Both the position numbers and the translations under genes were made by a program. This document shows positions 1 through 8,797 of a stretch of 64,000 nucleotides of DNA, one piece after another (the stretch's first letter is position 1; each line of letters starts with the position of its first letter). This stretch comes from Sphingomonas panacis (GTDB taxonomy: Bacteria; Pseudomonadota; Alphaproteobacteria; Sphingomonadales; Sphingomonadaceae), in contig NZ_CP014168.1 of NCBI RefSeq assembly GCF_001717955.1, forward strand, positions 1,054,001 to 1,118,000. Reading direction: 5' to 3'. Below the pieces are notes generated by a model, which was not told where the DNA came from, ran no database searches, and worked only from the letters and a program-made list of their open reading frames with translations.

Positions 1-8
1 CGCGGTAA

Positions 9-39
9 GCGCTCCGGTCCCACGCGGAAACCGGAGCGC
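9..39 (-). terminator. Hairpin after the M14 peptidase gene
   Basis: A perfect 10-bp inverted repeat (GCGCTCCGGT at 9-18, ACCGGAGCGC at 30-39) with an 11-nt loop lies 8 bp beyond the stop codon of the leftward peptidase gene. There is no clear T-run, so intrinsic termination is likely but not certain. Confidence 0.55.
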
Positions 40-47
40 CGCGCGGG

Positions 48-2672
48 TTACTTCGCGGTGGTCGGGTAGAGCGTGTTGAACAGCAGCTTGTAGGTGCCAT
101 GCGACTGGGCGCGCCACTGCGGCTTGAAGCCGTAGAGGTAGATCGTGCCCTTGCCGTAGGAGACCGACACCGCCGCCGCCTTGCCCTGGATCATTTCAGG
201 ATGGAGCAGCACGCCACTACGCAGCGGGTTGCCGGTCGCGGCATAAGACGCGAGGATATCGCCCTTGAACCCGGCCTTCGGCGCGAAGGCCGGCCCGCGC
301 TCGAACATCACGATCGGATTGGCCGGCATGCCTGCGGTCGCCGGCAATCCCTGCTTCAGCTCGACCGCCAGCAAGGCACCGGAACAGAAGAACTGCTCGC
401 TCTTCACATCCTTCAGGATGTTGGTGACGGGCAGATCGAACAAATCGATGATCGCGTCCGAGGCATTGTTAAGCGCCACCAGCGTCCCGCCCTCGCGGAC
501 GAACGCCATCAGCTTCGCTGCACCCTCGTTGCCGATCCCGCCGGCATATTGCGCGGGCATTTGGCTTGGGGCGAACCCATCCATCAGCGTGCCGAGCGGC
601 CCCTTGTACGAGGAGATCACGTCAGGCGCGGGCGCCGTATCGCCGGGGCGACCTTTGCTCGGCGCGTTCATGTCCGGGATAACGATCGTGTCGTACCTGC
701 CGGCAAGCCCGGCCTTCACGTCCGCATTGTAGACGCTCTTCGGCTCAAAATCATATTGCTCGAGCAGCCAGCGCGTCCAGCCTTCGTCGATGTTCGATCC
801 CCACGGGCGGTACAATGCGACGCGTCCTTTGTGGACAGTCGCGCCGCTGACCGTGTCCGGCGACGCCGTCACCACCGCGCTGAAATCCGTCGCGATCTTG
901 GCCATCGCCGGCGCGGTCACGCCGCTAATCGCGATCGCATCCTCGGGCGCCGCCCCCGGCTTGAGCACGGCGCTCGTCCAGACCGCCTTCCCGCCCGCCG
1001 CGAGCGCGCTGTTGAGCACGCGATAACTGTTGTTGACGCGGCGGCTGATCAGGTACGTCGCCCCCACCCCACGCACCGCGCCGACCGGCGGCGTGGCCTT
1101 GCTGATCTTGCGCATCCCGGCACGCGCTTCGGGCGCGATCGGCTCGACAATACGGTCGACCTGCACGCCCATCTGCATCGGCAGCGTCCACCCGGTAACG
1201 TCATAGGGCAGATCGACGGGTTTGCCGTTACCGTCGAGGATCGCATCCGGATAGGTCTGCTTGTCGAACAGTTCGCGCGCCAGCCCGGCGAAGGGCTGGT
1301 CGGTCGGCACGATCCAACTGCCGGCGTCGTAGCTGCGCCCGCCGATCAGCGTCGGCTTTTCGATCTGAAGCACGTCAAGGCCGTGGCTCAGCATCAACTG
1401 CGCGAGCGACGCCGCTTCGGGCATGTCGGTCTGGCCAGCCGGAATCACATACGCAGCCGGACCATCCTTGGCCGACGCCGCGACCATGTCGCGGCCGGCC
1501 TGATAGCGGTTGTACAGCAGGGTCTCGCTGTATTTCTGCGCGGTATCGAGCACCGCCATCGATGCGGTCACCATGTAATCGACCGAGTTCTTGAGGTGCC
1601 ATTCGCCGCCGCGCCACGGGTCGGGATACATGATCTGCGCCTTGAGATCGCGCGTGTTTTCCGGGAAGTCCGAAACCTTGGTGGTCATCGGCGTGGCGCT
1701 GTCGTGCGCGGTTTCGGTGAAGAAGGAGATCGTGTTGCGGAACACGTGAATGTAATCGAGGAAACCGGCATACCAATTGTCGAAACGCGCCTGCGCGATC
1801 GCGCCGGGCTTCTGTTCGGCCTGCATCCGCGTCATGATGTTGGTGCCGAGCGCGTTGGTCCAGATTCGCATATACGGGCTGATGTTCGACGATACCGGAT
1901 CGGCGAACGGGGGCACCCAGATCCGCGCCGGGAATGGTGCGGTCTGGTGCTGCGAATACCAGATCACCGGCGAATAGGTCTGCTCGGTCGCGACGACGAC
2001 CTGGCTTTCCTTCATGTTGAGCATATAGCCGTCGCGGTTGTTATCGTGACCGACATATTCCTGGTACAGCCACGGCGTCCGGCTGGTTTCCCATTTGGTG
2101 CCGCGTTGCTTGCGATACCAGTCGACCACCATGTCCTGTCCATCAGGGTTGAGCGTCGGCCACAGTACCAGGATGACCTTGTCGAGGATCGCGTCGATCT
2201 CGGCATCGTTCTTCGCCGACAGCAATTTGTAGGCGAGCGCGAGCGGCAGTTGGTGATCGGAGACTTCGCTCGAATGCATACCGCCATCGATGTGAACGAT
2301 GATCTTGCTGTTTTTGGCGAGTGCGCGCGCCTGCCCGTCGGTGAGCCCACGGGGATCGCCGAGTCGCTTCGAGATCGCCTTGTACTTCTCGAAGCTGGCG
2401 AGATTTGCGGTCGAGGAAATGACCGCATAGGTCATCGTGCGTCCCTGCGTCGTCTTGCCCGCGTCGAACAGCTTGATCCGGTTCGATGCCGCCGCCAGCG
2501 CGCGGAAATAGCGGATAGAATCCTCGTAATTGGCCAGGTAATAATCATCGCCGGGATCATGCCCCAGCACCGCTTTCGGACTCGGCACGGTTTGCGCCAC
2601 GGCAGGCGCGCACAGGCCGATCGCGGAGCTCAGGAACAACACGCGTACCGCGCGCGACAACGAATTGGTCAT
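48..2672 (-). CDS. M14 family zinc carboxypeptidase, secreted
   Basis: An 874-residue exported zinc peptidase. It opens with a Sec signal peptide of about 26 residues ending APAVAQ. The M14 zinc site is visible as GGMHSSE (HxxE, near residue 133) with a later candidate His in WYSQHQ; FFTETAH is a candidate for the catalytic Glu segment. The catalytic domain fills roughly residues 40-370. The long C-terminal half resembles the extra domains of large M14 enzymes and its role is unknown. It lies 27 bp after the TonB-dependent receptor gene on the same strand, so the two are probably co-transcribed: the receptor may import a peptide or modified peptide that the peptidase trims in the periplasm. 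The family call is firm; the substrate is unknown. Confidence 0.85.
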   Translation of the reverse strand: MTNSLSRAVRVLFLSSAIGLCAPAVAQTVPSPKAVLGHDPGDDYYLANYEDSIRYFRALAAASNRIKLFDAGKTTQGRTMTYAVISSTANLASFEKYKAISKRLGDPRGLTDGQARALAKNSKIIVHIDGGMHSSEVSDHQLPLALAYKLLSAKNDAEIDAILDKVILVLWPTLNPDGQDMVVDWYRKQRGTKWETSRTPWLYQEYVGHDNNRDGYMLNMKESQVVVATEQTYSPVIWYSQHQTAPFPARIWVPPFADPVSSNISPYMRIWTNALGTNIMTRMQAEQKPGAIAQARFDNWYAGFLDYIHVFRNTISFFTETAHDSATPMTTKVSDFPENTRDLKAQIMYPDPWRGGEWHLKNSVDYMVTASMAVLDTAQKYSETLLYNRYQAGRDMVAASAKDGPAAYVIPAGQTDMPEAASLAQLMLSHGLDVLQIEKPTLIGGRSYDAGSWIVPTDQPFAGLARELFDKQTYPDAILDGNGKPVDLPYDVTGWTLPMQMGVQVDRIVEPIAPEARAGMRKISKATPPVGAVRGVGATYLISRRVNNSYRVLNSALAAGGKAVWTSAVLKPGAAPEDAIAISGVTAPAMAKIATDFSAVVTASPDTVSGATVHKGRVALYRPWGSNIDEGWTRWLLEQYDFEPKSVYNADVKAGLAGRYDTIVIPDMNAPSKGRPGDTAPAPDVISSYKGPLGTLMDGFAPSQMPAQYAGGIGNEGAAKLMAFVREGGTLVALNNASDAIIDLFDLPVTNILKDVKSEQFFCSGALLAVELKQGLPATAGMPANPIVMFERGPAFAPKAGFKGDILASYAATGNPLRSGVLLHPEMIQGKAAAVSVSYGKGTIYLYGFKPQWRAQSHGTYKLLFNTLYPTTAK

Positions 2673-2699
2673 GGGGCGTACCTTTGTCTGTAAGGGCGT

Positions 2700-5003
2700 T
2701 CAGAAGCTCTTGCGCACGTTGATGCCGATCGTCCGCGGCGCCGCCGACGTGGCGGAATACGAGTTCGCGGTAGAGGATTGCGACGCACGGTTGATCGCGA
2801 CCGCATCGAACAGGTTGTTGACGAACAGATAGACCCCAGCATCGCTCTCCTTGAGATCGACGCCAACGCGCACGTTGGTCAGCGAATAGCCCGCCATCTT
2901 CACCCGGTAGACGCTGGCCGGGCGGAACTCCGAAAAGGACGATCCGACATAGTTGAAATCCGCGCGCGCGAAGAAATCGAGGCGGCTGCTAAGCGGCGCG
3001 GTATATTCCGCACCGGCGGACCCGGACCAGTTCGGGATATAGGGGATGCGATCGCCGACCCGGCCGGCGGCGACGACCGAAGCGTTGACCTGATCCTCCG
3101 TCAGTCGCGGATCGATATAATTGCCCGAGAAGGTGAGTTGCAGCCCGCGCGTCGGCCGGACGAACGCTTCGGCCTCGACACCCCGGATGCGGGCAGCGCC
3201 GGCATTCGACAGGAAGCTGAACGCACCGTTGGGCGTGCGGCCGCTGACCTGGATGTTGGTCCAGTCGATCTGGTACGCGGCGAGGTTCAGCGTCAGCTTG
3301 CGGTCAAACAGGCCGAGCTTAGCCCCGACCTCGTAGTTCCACAGGCTGTCCGACCTGTACGGGGTGAGGTCTGCGGACAAGCCGATTACCTGGTTGGCGC
3401 CCCCCGGGCGAAAGCCCTGGGACGCGGTGGCGTAGATCATCATGTCGGCGCTCGCTTGCCACGATGCGTTGAATTTGAGCAACGTGCCGCTTTCGGAGGA
3501 ATCCACCGACGATAGCGCGCGCGCCGGCGCGCCGATCAGCGTCCAGGCGACGTCGGTAAAGCCTTGCACCGTCTTGTTGTAGTTGAAGTAGCGGATGCCC
3601 GCGGTCAGTCCGATCGTTGACGTGGGGTGAAGGGTGCCCTCGCCGAACGCGGCATATTGTTCGAGCTGGTCGAAAATCTCGCGACGATAGAAGATTTGGT
3701 TTGGCGTGATGATATCGCCGCTCATCTTGTCGGCGCGCACGTCCTCCGATGTCACTTCGTTCTTGCGGTTCTGATAGAAGCCGCCAATCGTCCAGTCGAA
3801 CAGGTGCGTACCGTTCGAACTGATCCGTACCTCTTGCGTGAAATCCTTGGTCGATCCGGGATAGTAGATCGCCGCCGGAGTCAGGCTGTCGATGTAGCCG
3901 TAGTAACTGGTGAGCTGGCCGGCGGAACAGGGCGCACCACCGCTCGCGTTGACATACGCCGAGCATTTGGCAGCGGTGCGATAGCTGCCGATATAATAGC
4001 TGTCGTCCGCCGCATATGCGGAGCGGCGATGCTGGTAGGAGGTGATCGACGTCACCGAGGCCGAACCGAGATCGAGTTTGCCAGTGACATTGTAGATCTG
4101 CGAACGATCGGTGTAGGGCAGCATCACCTGCGTCGCAGACTTGTAGTTACCGACCGCAGGATTCCAGCTCGCCGAAAACGCGTCGGTATTCTCGACCATC
4201 GCCGAGCCATCGATCGTCAGGTTGGACGATGGCGTCAGGCGCACCATCAGCCGGCCACCTGTCGCGGTATAATCGTTGACGTTCTTGCGATTGAGGAAGC
4301 TGTTGTCGATATAGCCGTCGGCGTCACGGCGATACAGCACGGCTCGTACCGCCAGCAGATCGGTGACCAACGGCACGTTGACCATACCCTGGACGAAATA
4401 GCCCAAACCGCCGCCCTTGGTTCCGGCGATCTGCGATTCGATCTTGCCTTCATACGCTTGGGTTGGCTTGTTGAGGATGACCCGGATCGCGCCGCCCATC
4501 GAACTCGCGCCGTACAATGTACCCTGTGGGCCGCGCAGCACCTCGATGCGGCTGACGTCGAACAGCGTGAAATCGGCGGTGCGTCCGGCCGCATCGCTTG
4601 AGACACCCACCGAACCGGTCACCGGGGTATCATCGTAATAGACGCCCACCGTGGCTTCACCGGACGTCTGCACGCCGCGCAGGCTGACGCGGCGCTGGCC
4701 GGGACCGTTGTCCTGAATGCGCAGGCTGGGCACGAACTTGGCGTAGTCGGCGATGTTGGTGACGCCGGCGTTGGTCAGCGTCTGGCCGGTTAGCGCGGTG
4801 ATCGCCATCGGTGTCTTTTGCAATGAGGTGTCGCGGCGGGTTGCGGTGACGACGATGTCGTCGGGTTCGTCGGAGCCAGCGACCACAGAGGTGAACGTCG
4901 GCCTAGCGGCGGTCTGCGCGTGGGCTGCGGCGGCAAAACCGATCGAAAGAGCCAGTGTCGCCGTGCAGCCAAGCACGCGTATTTTTGCCGAGATCATGCG
5001 CAT
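2700..5003 (-). CDS. TonB-dependent outer-membrane receptor
   Basis: A 767-residue TonB-dependent receptor. The start is placed at the ATG at 5003, preceded by a GGGGGA Shine-Dalgarno, because translation from there begins with a clean signal peptide (cleavage near AAAAHAQT); an upstream ATG in frame would add 34 residues with no signal character. A plug domain follows (QKTPMAITALTGQTL, then RRVSLRGVQTS), then a 22-strand-type barrel ending in an aromatic residue (RKSF), as outer-membrane proteins do. The DDIVVTATRR stretch before the plug is the usual TonB-box region of sphingomonad receptors. It is the first gene of a probable two-gene operon with the M14 carboxypeptidase. The ligand cannot be read from the sequence; the operon suggests a peptide-like one. 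Confidence 0.9.
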   Translation of the reverse strand: MRMISAKIRVLGCTATLALSIGFAAAAHAQTAARPTFTSVVAGSDEPDDIVVTATRRDTSLQKTPMAITALTGQTLTNAGVTNIADYAKFVPSLRIQDNGPGQRRVSLRGVQTSGEATVGVYYDDTPVTGSVGVSSDAAGRTADFTLFDVSRIEVLRGPQGTLYGASSMGGAIRVILNKPTQAYEGKIESQIAGTKGGGLGYFVQGMVNVPLVTDLLAVRAVLYRRDADGYIDNSFLNRKNVNDYTATGGRLMVRLTPSSNLTIDGSAMVENTDAFSASWNPAVGNYKSATQVMLPYTDRSQIYNVTGKLDLGSASVTSITSYQHRRSAYAADDSYYIGSYRTAAKCSAYVNASGGAPCSAGQLTSYYGYIDSLTPAAIYYPGSTKDFTQEVRISSNGTHLFDWTIGGFYQNRKNEVTSEDVRADKMSGDIITPNQIFYRREIFDQLEQYAAFGEGTLHPTSTIGLTAGIRYFNYNKTVQGFTDVAWTLIGAPARALSSVDSSESGTLLKFNASWQASADMMIYATASQGFRPGGANQVIGLSADLTPYRSDSLWNYEVGAKLGLFDRKLTLNLAAYQIDWTNIQVSGRTPNGAFSFLSNAGAARIRGVEAEAFVRPTRGLQLTFSGNYIDPRLTEDQVNASVVAAGRVGDRIPYIPNWSGSAGAEYTAPLSSRLDFFARADFNYVGSSFSEFRPASVYRVKMAGYSLTNVRVGVDLKESDAGVYLFVNNLFDAVAINRASQSSTANSYSATSAAPRTIGINVRKSF

Positions 5004-5094
5004 AGGAGTCCCCCTGTTTGTTCGTTTGCTTCCGCTCTCCTGCAATTTCGCCTCTCGGGACGTTTTCTCGACGCCAATGATGATGCAAAAATAA

Positions 5095-5124
5095 TGTATA
5101 GACAAGAAATATTATTGCTCACAA
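5095..5124 (-). promoter_or_regulatory. Candidate promoter of the receptor-peptidase operon
   Basis: Read on the minus strand, TTGTGA (5124-5119) and TATACA (5100-5095) are separated by 18 bp, in a locally AT-rich patch that stands out from its surroundings. Transcription would start near 5088, giving a leader of about 85 nt before the ATG at 5003. Confidence 0.5.
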
Positions 5125-5654
5125 AGTAAGCACGCCAGCGAAAGGTTGCTGATCTTTTAGGCACGACGCACATTTGGCTTCACGTTTCGCCGCAATCCCC
5201 TCAATCTCATCGCGTGTGGGTCGACCTCGCCGATACGCAATACGGCGGGATGACGCGCGAAGGCTGATCGCAACGGCCCTCACTTCGCCGCACGAGCAAC
5301 GGCTCGCACGAGTAAAAGGGCGGCCCGTTCAGAGCCGTTGCAGAGGAATATAGGGGAAATCGCAAAGCGGCTGAATGAGAGGTGCTTGTAGCACCGCGCG
5401 CGATCGAAGCGGCCAGTCGCCAAAAAGCGAAGCGGCCCGGCGAGTTCTTGCGCGCAAATGGGAGGCTATATCGGGCAGGCAGCCACCCCCCTGTTCGGGC
5501 TCGGGCTGTCACCCATCTGTTGGTTCGGCCCGACGCGTGTTGCCAAGTGGAAGGGAGTGCGTTTGGGTTTCGATCGCTGAATCCCGCGACCCGGACCAAA
5601 ATGAAATGCGCCGGTTGGCAGCAATCCTCTTTCGATCCGGGCGCGAGCGGCACT
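5125..5654. other. Intergenic stretch without a supportable gene
   Basis: About 530 bp between the promoter of the first receptor operon and the terminator of the second receptor. The leftward open frame here (to 5207) has no recognisable domain, an odd Cys/Arg/Ser-rich composition and no ribosome-binding site. I see no tRNA or riboswitch. It could be a decayed gene. Confidence 0.5.
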
Positions 5655-5687
5655 GGACGATGGACGGCGGCAAGCCGTCCATCGTCC
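5655..5687 (-). terminator. Strong hairpin terminator of the second receptor gene
   Basis: A perfect 14-bp inverted repeat (GGACGATGGACGGC at 5655-5668 and its complement at 5674-5687) with a 5-nt loop, starting 5 bp after the TAA of the leftward receptor gene. Confidence 0.75.
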
Positions 5688-5692
5688 GCTTA

Positions 5693-8026
5693 TTAGAAGC
5701 CCTTCTTGACGGTCACGAAGAACTGGCGCGGTGCTCCGGCCAGCAGCGTCTGATTGTCACCGCTGTTGGTGAAGCCGTTCGAGCCGATCGTCGCGATGTA
5801 CTTCTTGTCGGTGAGGTTGGTGACATTGCCGACGATCGCGAAGCCGTGCAGCGGGCCGTCGCCGTCGAAGCGGTAGCCGATGCTGGCGTCCATCGTGACA
5901 CGGCCGGGCACCGACCGGTCGTTGGAGTAGGTGAAGTAGCGCTTGCTCATGTAGTCGGCGCCGACGCGGGCGGTGATGCCGTATTGATCATAGACGATCT
6001 CGCCCTTGAGCATATGCTCGGGGCTATCGACGGCGGTCTTGCCCTTGGTGTGGATAAGGCCGTCGGGCGTGTCGCGCGTGATCGCGGTGCTGACGTTATC
6101 CTGATATTGCGAGTGGTTGTACGAATAGCTCGCGAAGATCGAGAGCGGCTGGACGATCCGGTAATTGACCGAGAATTCCCCGCCATAGGTGTGGACGCTG
6201 CCGACGTTGTTGAGCGTCGGCGAGTTGCCGAGGATGCCGACGCCGTTCGCGACCGACAGCAGTCGGTTGCTGAAATCGACGTAATAGCCGACCGCGGACG
6301 CCTGGAAGCCGCCGCTACGCAGCCGCACGCCGCCTTCGACGGTTTTGGATTTCTCGGGCTTGAGCGTATTCTTCACCGCATCGAACAGCACCTGCGTGGT
6401 CGCGAAGGGACCGCCGGCGGCCGAACTGGTGAAGGCGCGCATGTTCTCGGTATAATCAGCGAACAGCTCGACATTCTGGGTTGCGCGGTACAGCACGCTC
6501 GCCTGCGGCTGGAACCAGTCCCGCGCGTCGATCCGGCCTTGCGCCAACGTGCCGACCCGCAGCTTGGCGTTGTTGATGACCTGCACACCCTTCCAGCCGG
6601 CGGAGATTTCGAGCGTGTCGCCGGCCAGCTTGAGCGTGTCCTCGACGTGATATTGCAGCGTGTCGGTGTCGTACTTGCCATCCCATGCGGTCGCATAGGG
6701 GTTGCTCTGATAGTCGAGCGCGCTGCGGTTGGGCGTGCCGAGCGTCATGCCGTAGAGACGGCGCGCGATGTTGAGCGTGCTGCTCTCGTACCAGCCGCCG
6801 AAACCGAAGGTGTTGGCGCCAGCCTCATAGCTCAGCGCGCTGATGATGCCGCCGCGCTTCAGGCCGTATTCGGTGGTGCGGAACGACAAGGGCGCGGGGT
6901 TGGTGATCGGCGTGCCATCGGTGTTCAGCGCACCGAGCGGAGTGGGATTGTACGGCGTGATCCACGAGCCCTGGCCCGTGTTCTCGTGATAATAGCCGGT
7001 GGTCTTGACGGTGACGCCGGGCGCCAGCTTGGCGTTGAAGGTCACGCCGCCGAGATAATCGCGGCGCAAACCGGCGGCGTCGTAATAGCTGTCGTCGAGC
7101 GTGCCGCCGCCGGGGAGCGGCTGGCCGGCCTGCGCCGCGGTGGCGATCGCGATGGCGAGCGGGTAATTGTTGCTAATGTTGTCCAGCGAGAGACCGCGAC
7201 GTTTGATCATGTCCAGGCTGAGATCCTGGTAGTCGTTTTCCTTGCGATCCGAATAGGCGAAGTAGGCCGAGATGTCGCCGAGCGTGCCGAGATCGGCGGT
7301 GACCTTGGCGTTGACCTGCTGCTGCTTCTGCTGGCCGTAGCCCTTCCACTTGTCGGTCTTGTAATAGGCGTAGCTGATATAGCCCTTGACGGTGTCGCCG
7401 ATCAGCCCGGAATCGAGCCGTGCGACGCCGCGCCAGGTGTTGTTGGAGCCGTAGGTGCCCGATCCGGTCACGTTCATCGTGTCCTTGGGGTCATCGCTGT
7501 GGAACTGGATCGTGCCGCCGAGATTGCTGGTCGAGGCGGTGCCGAGCGCGCCCGCACCCTGCGCGACGTCGGTGCTGCCGACGTTCTCGGAGATGATCGC
7601 GCGGCTGATGTGGAGCCCGTTGGTGGTGCCGTAGCTCATGTCGCCGAGCGGAATGCCGTCGAGCGTGAAGCCGAGCTGGTTCTGGTTGAAGCCGCGCAGC
7701 GAAATGCGGACCGCCCATTCGTAGTTGCCGAACGCGTCGGCAGACTGGAAGTTGACGCCGGGCAGCTTTTCGATCGCCTTGAGCGGGCTGGCGCCGGGGA
7801 CGATGCGCGCGATGTCGAGCGCGTCGACGGTCTGCACCTGACGGCTCTTGCCGAAGCCGAGCACGACGATGTCGGGGCTTTCGGTGCCGGCATCGCCGCT
7901 CGCAGGCGCTTCCGGCGCGGCGGGCGCGCTCTCGGGCGCTGGCGGGGTTTCGGCGAGCGCGGCGTGGGGCGCGAGCAGCGCGGCCAGCATCGAACCGGCG
8001 AGCAGAACAGTCTTGGAAAGACGCAT
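5693..8026 (-). CDS. TonB-dependent outer-membrane receptor
   Basis: A 777-residue receptor with a signal peptide (cleavage near APHAALAE), a Pro/Ala-rich linker to about residue 45, a VVLGFGKSRQ segment in TonB-box position, a plug domain with ISLRGFNQNQLGF and GGTIQFHSDDP, and a barrel ending KKGF. The ATG at 8026 fits both the signal peptide and an AAGGG-like ribosome-binding site. It lies 240 bp downstream of the MarR gene on the same strand, and a strong hairpin follows it. Sphingomonads import some lignin-derived aromatics through TonB-dependent receptors, so its place beside the ferulate cluster is suggestive, but nothing in the sequence fixes the ligand. It is not closely alike to the first receptor in this window. 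Confidence 0.9.
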   Translation of the reverse strand: MRLSKTVLLAGSMLAALLAPHAALAETPPAPESAPAAPEAPASGDAGTESPDIVVLGFGKSRQVQTVDALDIARIVPGASPLKAIEKLPGVNFQSADAFGNYEWAVRISLRGFNQNQLGFTLDGIPLGDMSYGTTNGLHISRAIISENVGSTDVAQGAGALGTASTSNLGGTIQFHSDDPKDTMNVTGSGTYGSNNTWRGVARLDSGLIGDTVKGYISYAYYKTDKWKGYGQQKQQQVNAKVTADLGTLGDISAYFAYSDRKENDYQDLSLDMIKRRGLSLDNISNNYPLAIAIATAAQAGQPLPGGGTLDDSYYDAAGLRRDYLGGVTFNAKLAPGVTVKTTGYYHENTGQGSWITPYNPTPLGALNTDGTPITNPAPLSFRTTEYGLKRGGIISALSYEAGANTFGFGGWYESSTLNIARRLYGMTLGTPNRSALDYQSNPYATAWDGKYDTDTLQYHVEDTLKLAGDTLEISAGWKGVQVINNAKLRVGTLAQGRIDARDWFQPQASVLYRATQNVELFADYTENMRAFTSSAAGGPFATTQVLFDAVKNTLKPEKSKTVEGGVRLRSGGFQASAVGYYVDFSNRLLSVANGVGILGNSPTLNNVGSVHTYGGEFSVNYRIVQPLSIFASYSYNHSQYQDNVSTAITRDTPDGLIHTKGKTAVDSPEHMLKGEIVYDQYGITARVGADYMSKRYFTYSNDRSVPGRVTMDASIGYRFDGDGPLHGFAIVGNVTNLTDKKYIATIGSNGFTNSGDNQTLLAGAPRQFFVTVKKGF

Positions 8027-8266
8027 GTCAGTATCCCTTTTCGGCCCCGAGTCACCGGCGCCTGTGGCACGTTTTTGAATGTCGAAAAGTCACGCCCGGT
8101 CGGCTGCCGCCGGAGCGTCATCAAGGTGCAAACCGCCGCCCCGTCGGGCGTTGTTTCGGCATCGAATCGCTTTTGCGATTTCCCGGCCGCCTCCACGCGC
8201 CCCTATGGTGGATGCGTGACGCCCGCGTGACAGCGGCGGCGATTCCATCGCGCATCGCGCGCCGCG

Positions 8267-8722
8267 TTATTCCTGCGCCGCGGTGTCCAACTGCGCGATC
8301 CGTGCCAGCGCCACGCGCAGGGCCTCGATGTCTTGGCCGGAGAACAAAGCTTCGAAGCGCCGCTCGTGCGCGAGCATGATCGCGTCCGCGGCGTCGCGCT
8401 GGGCGACGCCTTCGAGCGACAGCGACAATGCGAAGGACCGGCCGTCGACCGGATATCGCTCGATCAGGCGCTTGTTCACCAGCCCCGCCATCAACGGCAC
8501 CATGTTGGCGCGCTTGATACCGAGCAGCCGGCTGATCTCGCTTTGCGTGCAGCCGGTGTTGGCGCCGACCAGAATCAGGATCGTCGCCTCGACCGGACGG
8601 AGGCCGATCTCCGCCAGCGCGACGCCGAGCGCGCCCATCATCACCCCGGACGCACGGCGCAGAACATAGCCGAGCCGGTCCGAGATCGAGTCCTGCAATG
8701 TCGGTTCGTTCGCTGCCTCCAT
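8267..8722 (-). CDS. ferC: MarR family repressor, FerC-like
   Basis: A 151-residue winged-helix regulator of the MarR family. The helix-turn-helix is visible as TQSEISRLLGIKRANMVPLMA, followed by the wing around RYPVDGRSFAL. The start is taken at the ATG at 8722; a frame upstream of it would add 13 residues running into the shared promoter. It is divergent from the ferulate catabolic operon. In Sphingobium SYK-6 the ferBA operon is repressed by the MarR protein FerC and induced by feruloyl-CoA, and the same gene neighbours here support that role. A 19-bp inverted repeat in the 75-bp gap between the divergent genes is the likely binding site, so the protein probably also controls its own gene. 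The name rests on context, not alignment. Confidence 0.8.
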   Translation of the reverse strand: MEAANEPTLQDSISDRLGYVLRRASGVMMGALGVALAEIGLRPVEATILILVGANTGCTQSEISRLLGIKRANMVPLMAGLVNKRLIERYPVDGRSFALSLSLEGVAQRDAADAIMLAHERRFEALFSGQDIEALRVALARIAQLDTAAQE

Positions 8723-8741
8723 AAATATCGCGCTACCGAGC

Positions 8742-8790
8742 TTGCGCCGGAAACACAACATTGGTATGTTTCATAACAATAAAACAGGAG
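8742..8790 (+). promoter_or_regulatory. Ferulate operon promoter with MarR operator
   Basis: TTGCGC (8742-8747) and TATGTT (8765-8770) are 17 bp apart, a good sigma-70-type promoter for the rightward operon. An inverted repeat TTGGTATG-TTT-CATAACAA (8761-8779, one mismatch between the arms) covers the -10, where a bound dimer would block RNA polymerase. The Shine-Dalgarno AGGAG lies at 8786-8790, 7 nt before the GTG start. Confidence 0.65.
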
Positions 8791-8797
8791 AGCGCTT

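Noticed and set aside
5207..5653. A 148-residue leftward open frame in the gap between the receptors
   Set aside because: No ribosome-binding site, no recognisable domain, improbable composition; kept only as a possible decayed remnant.
5375..8230. A 951-residue plus-strand open frame
   Set aside because: Antisense to the second TonB-dependent receptor; low-complexity Arg/Val/Ala composition and no start signals.
8027..8266. Possible riboswitch in the leader of the second receptor gene
   Set aside because: There are several hairpins (for example AATCGC-TTTT-GCGATT at 8165-8180), but no cobalamin, TPP or other conserved core that I recognise.
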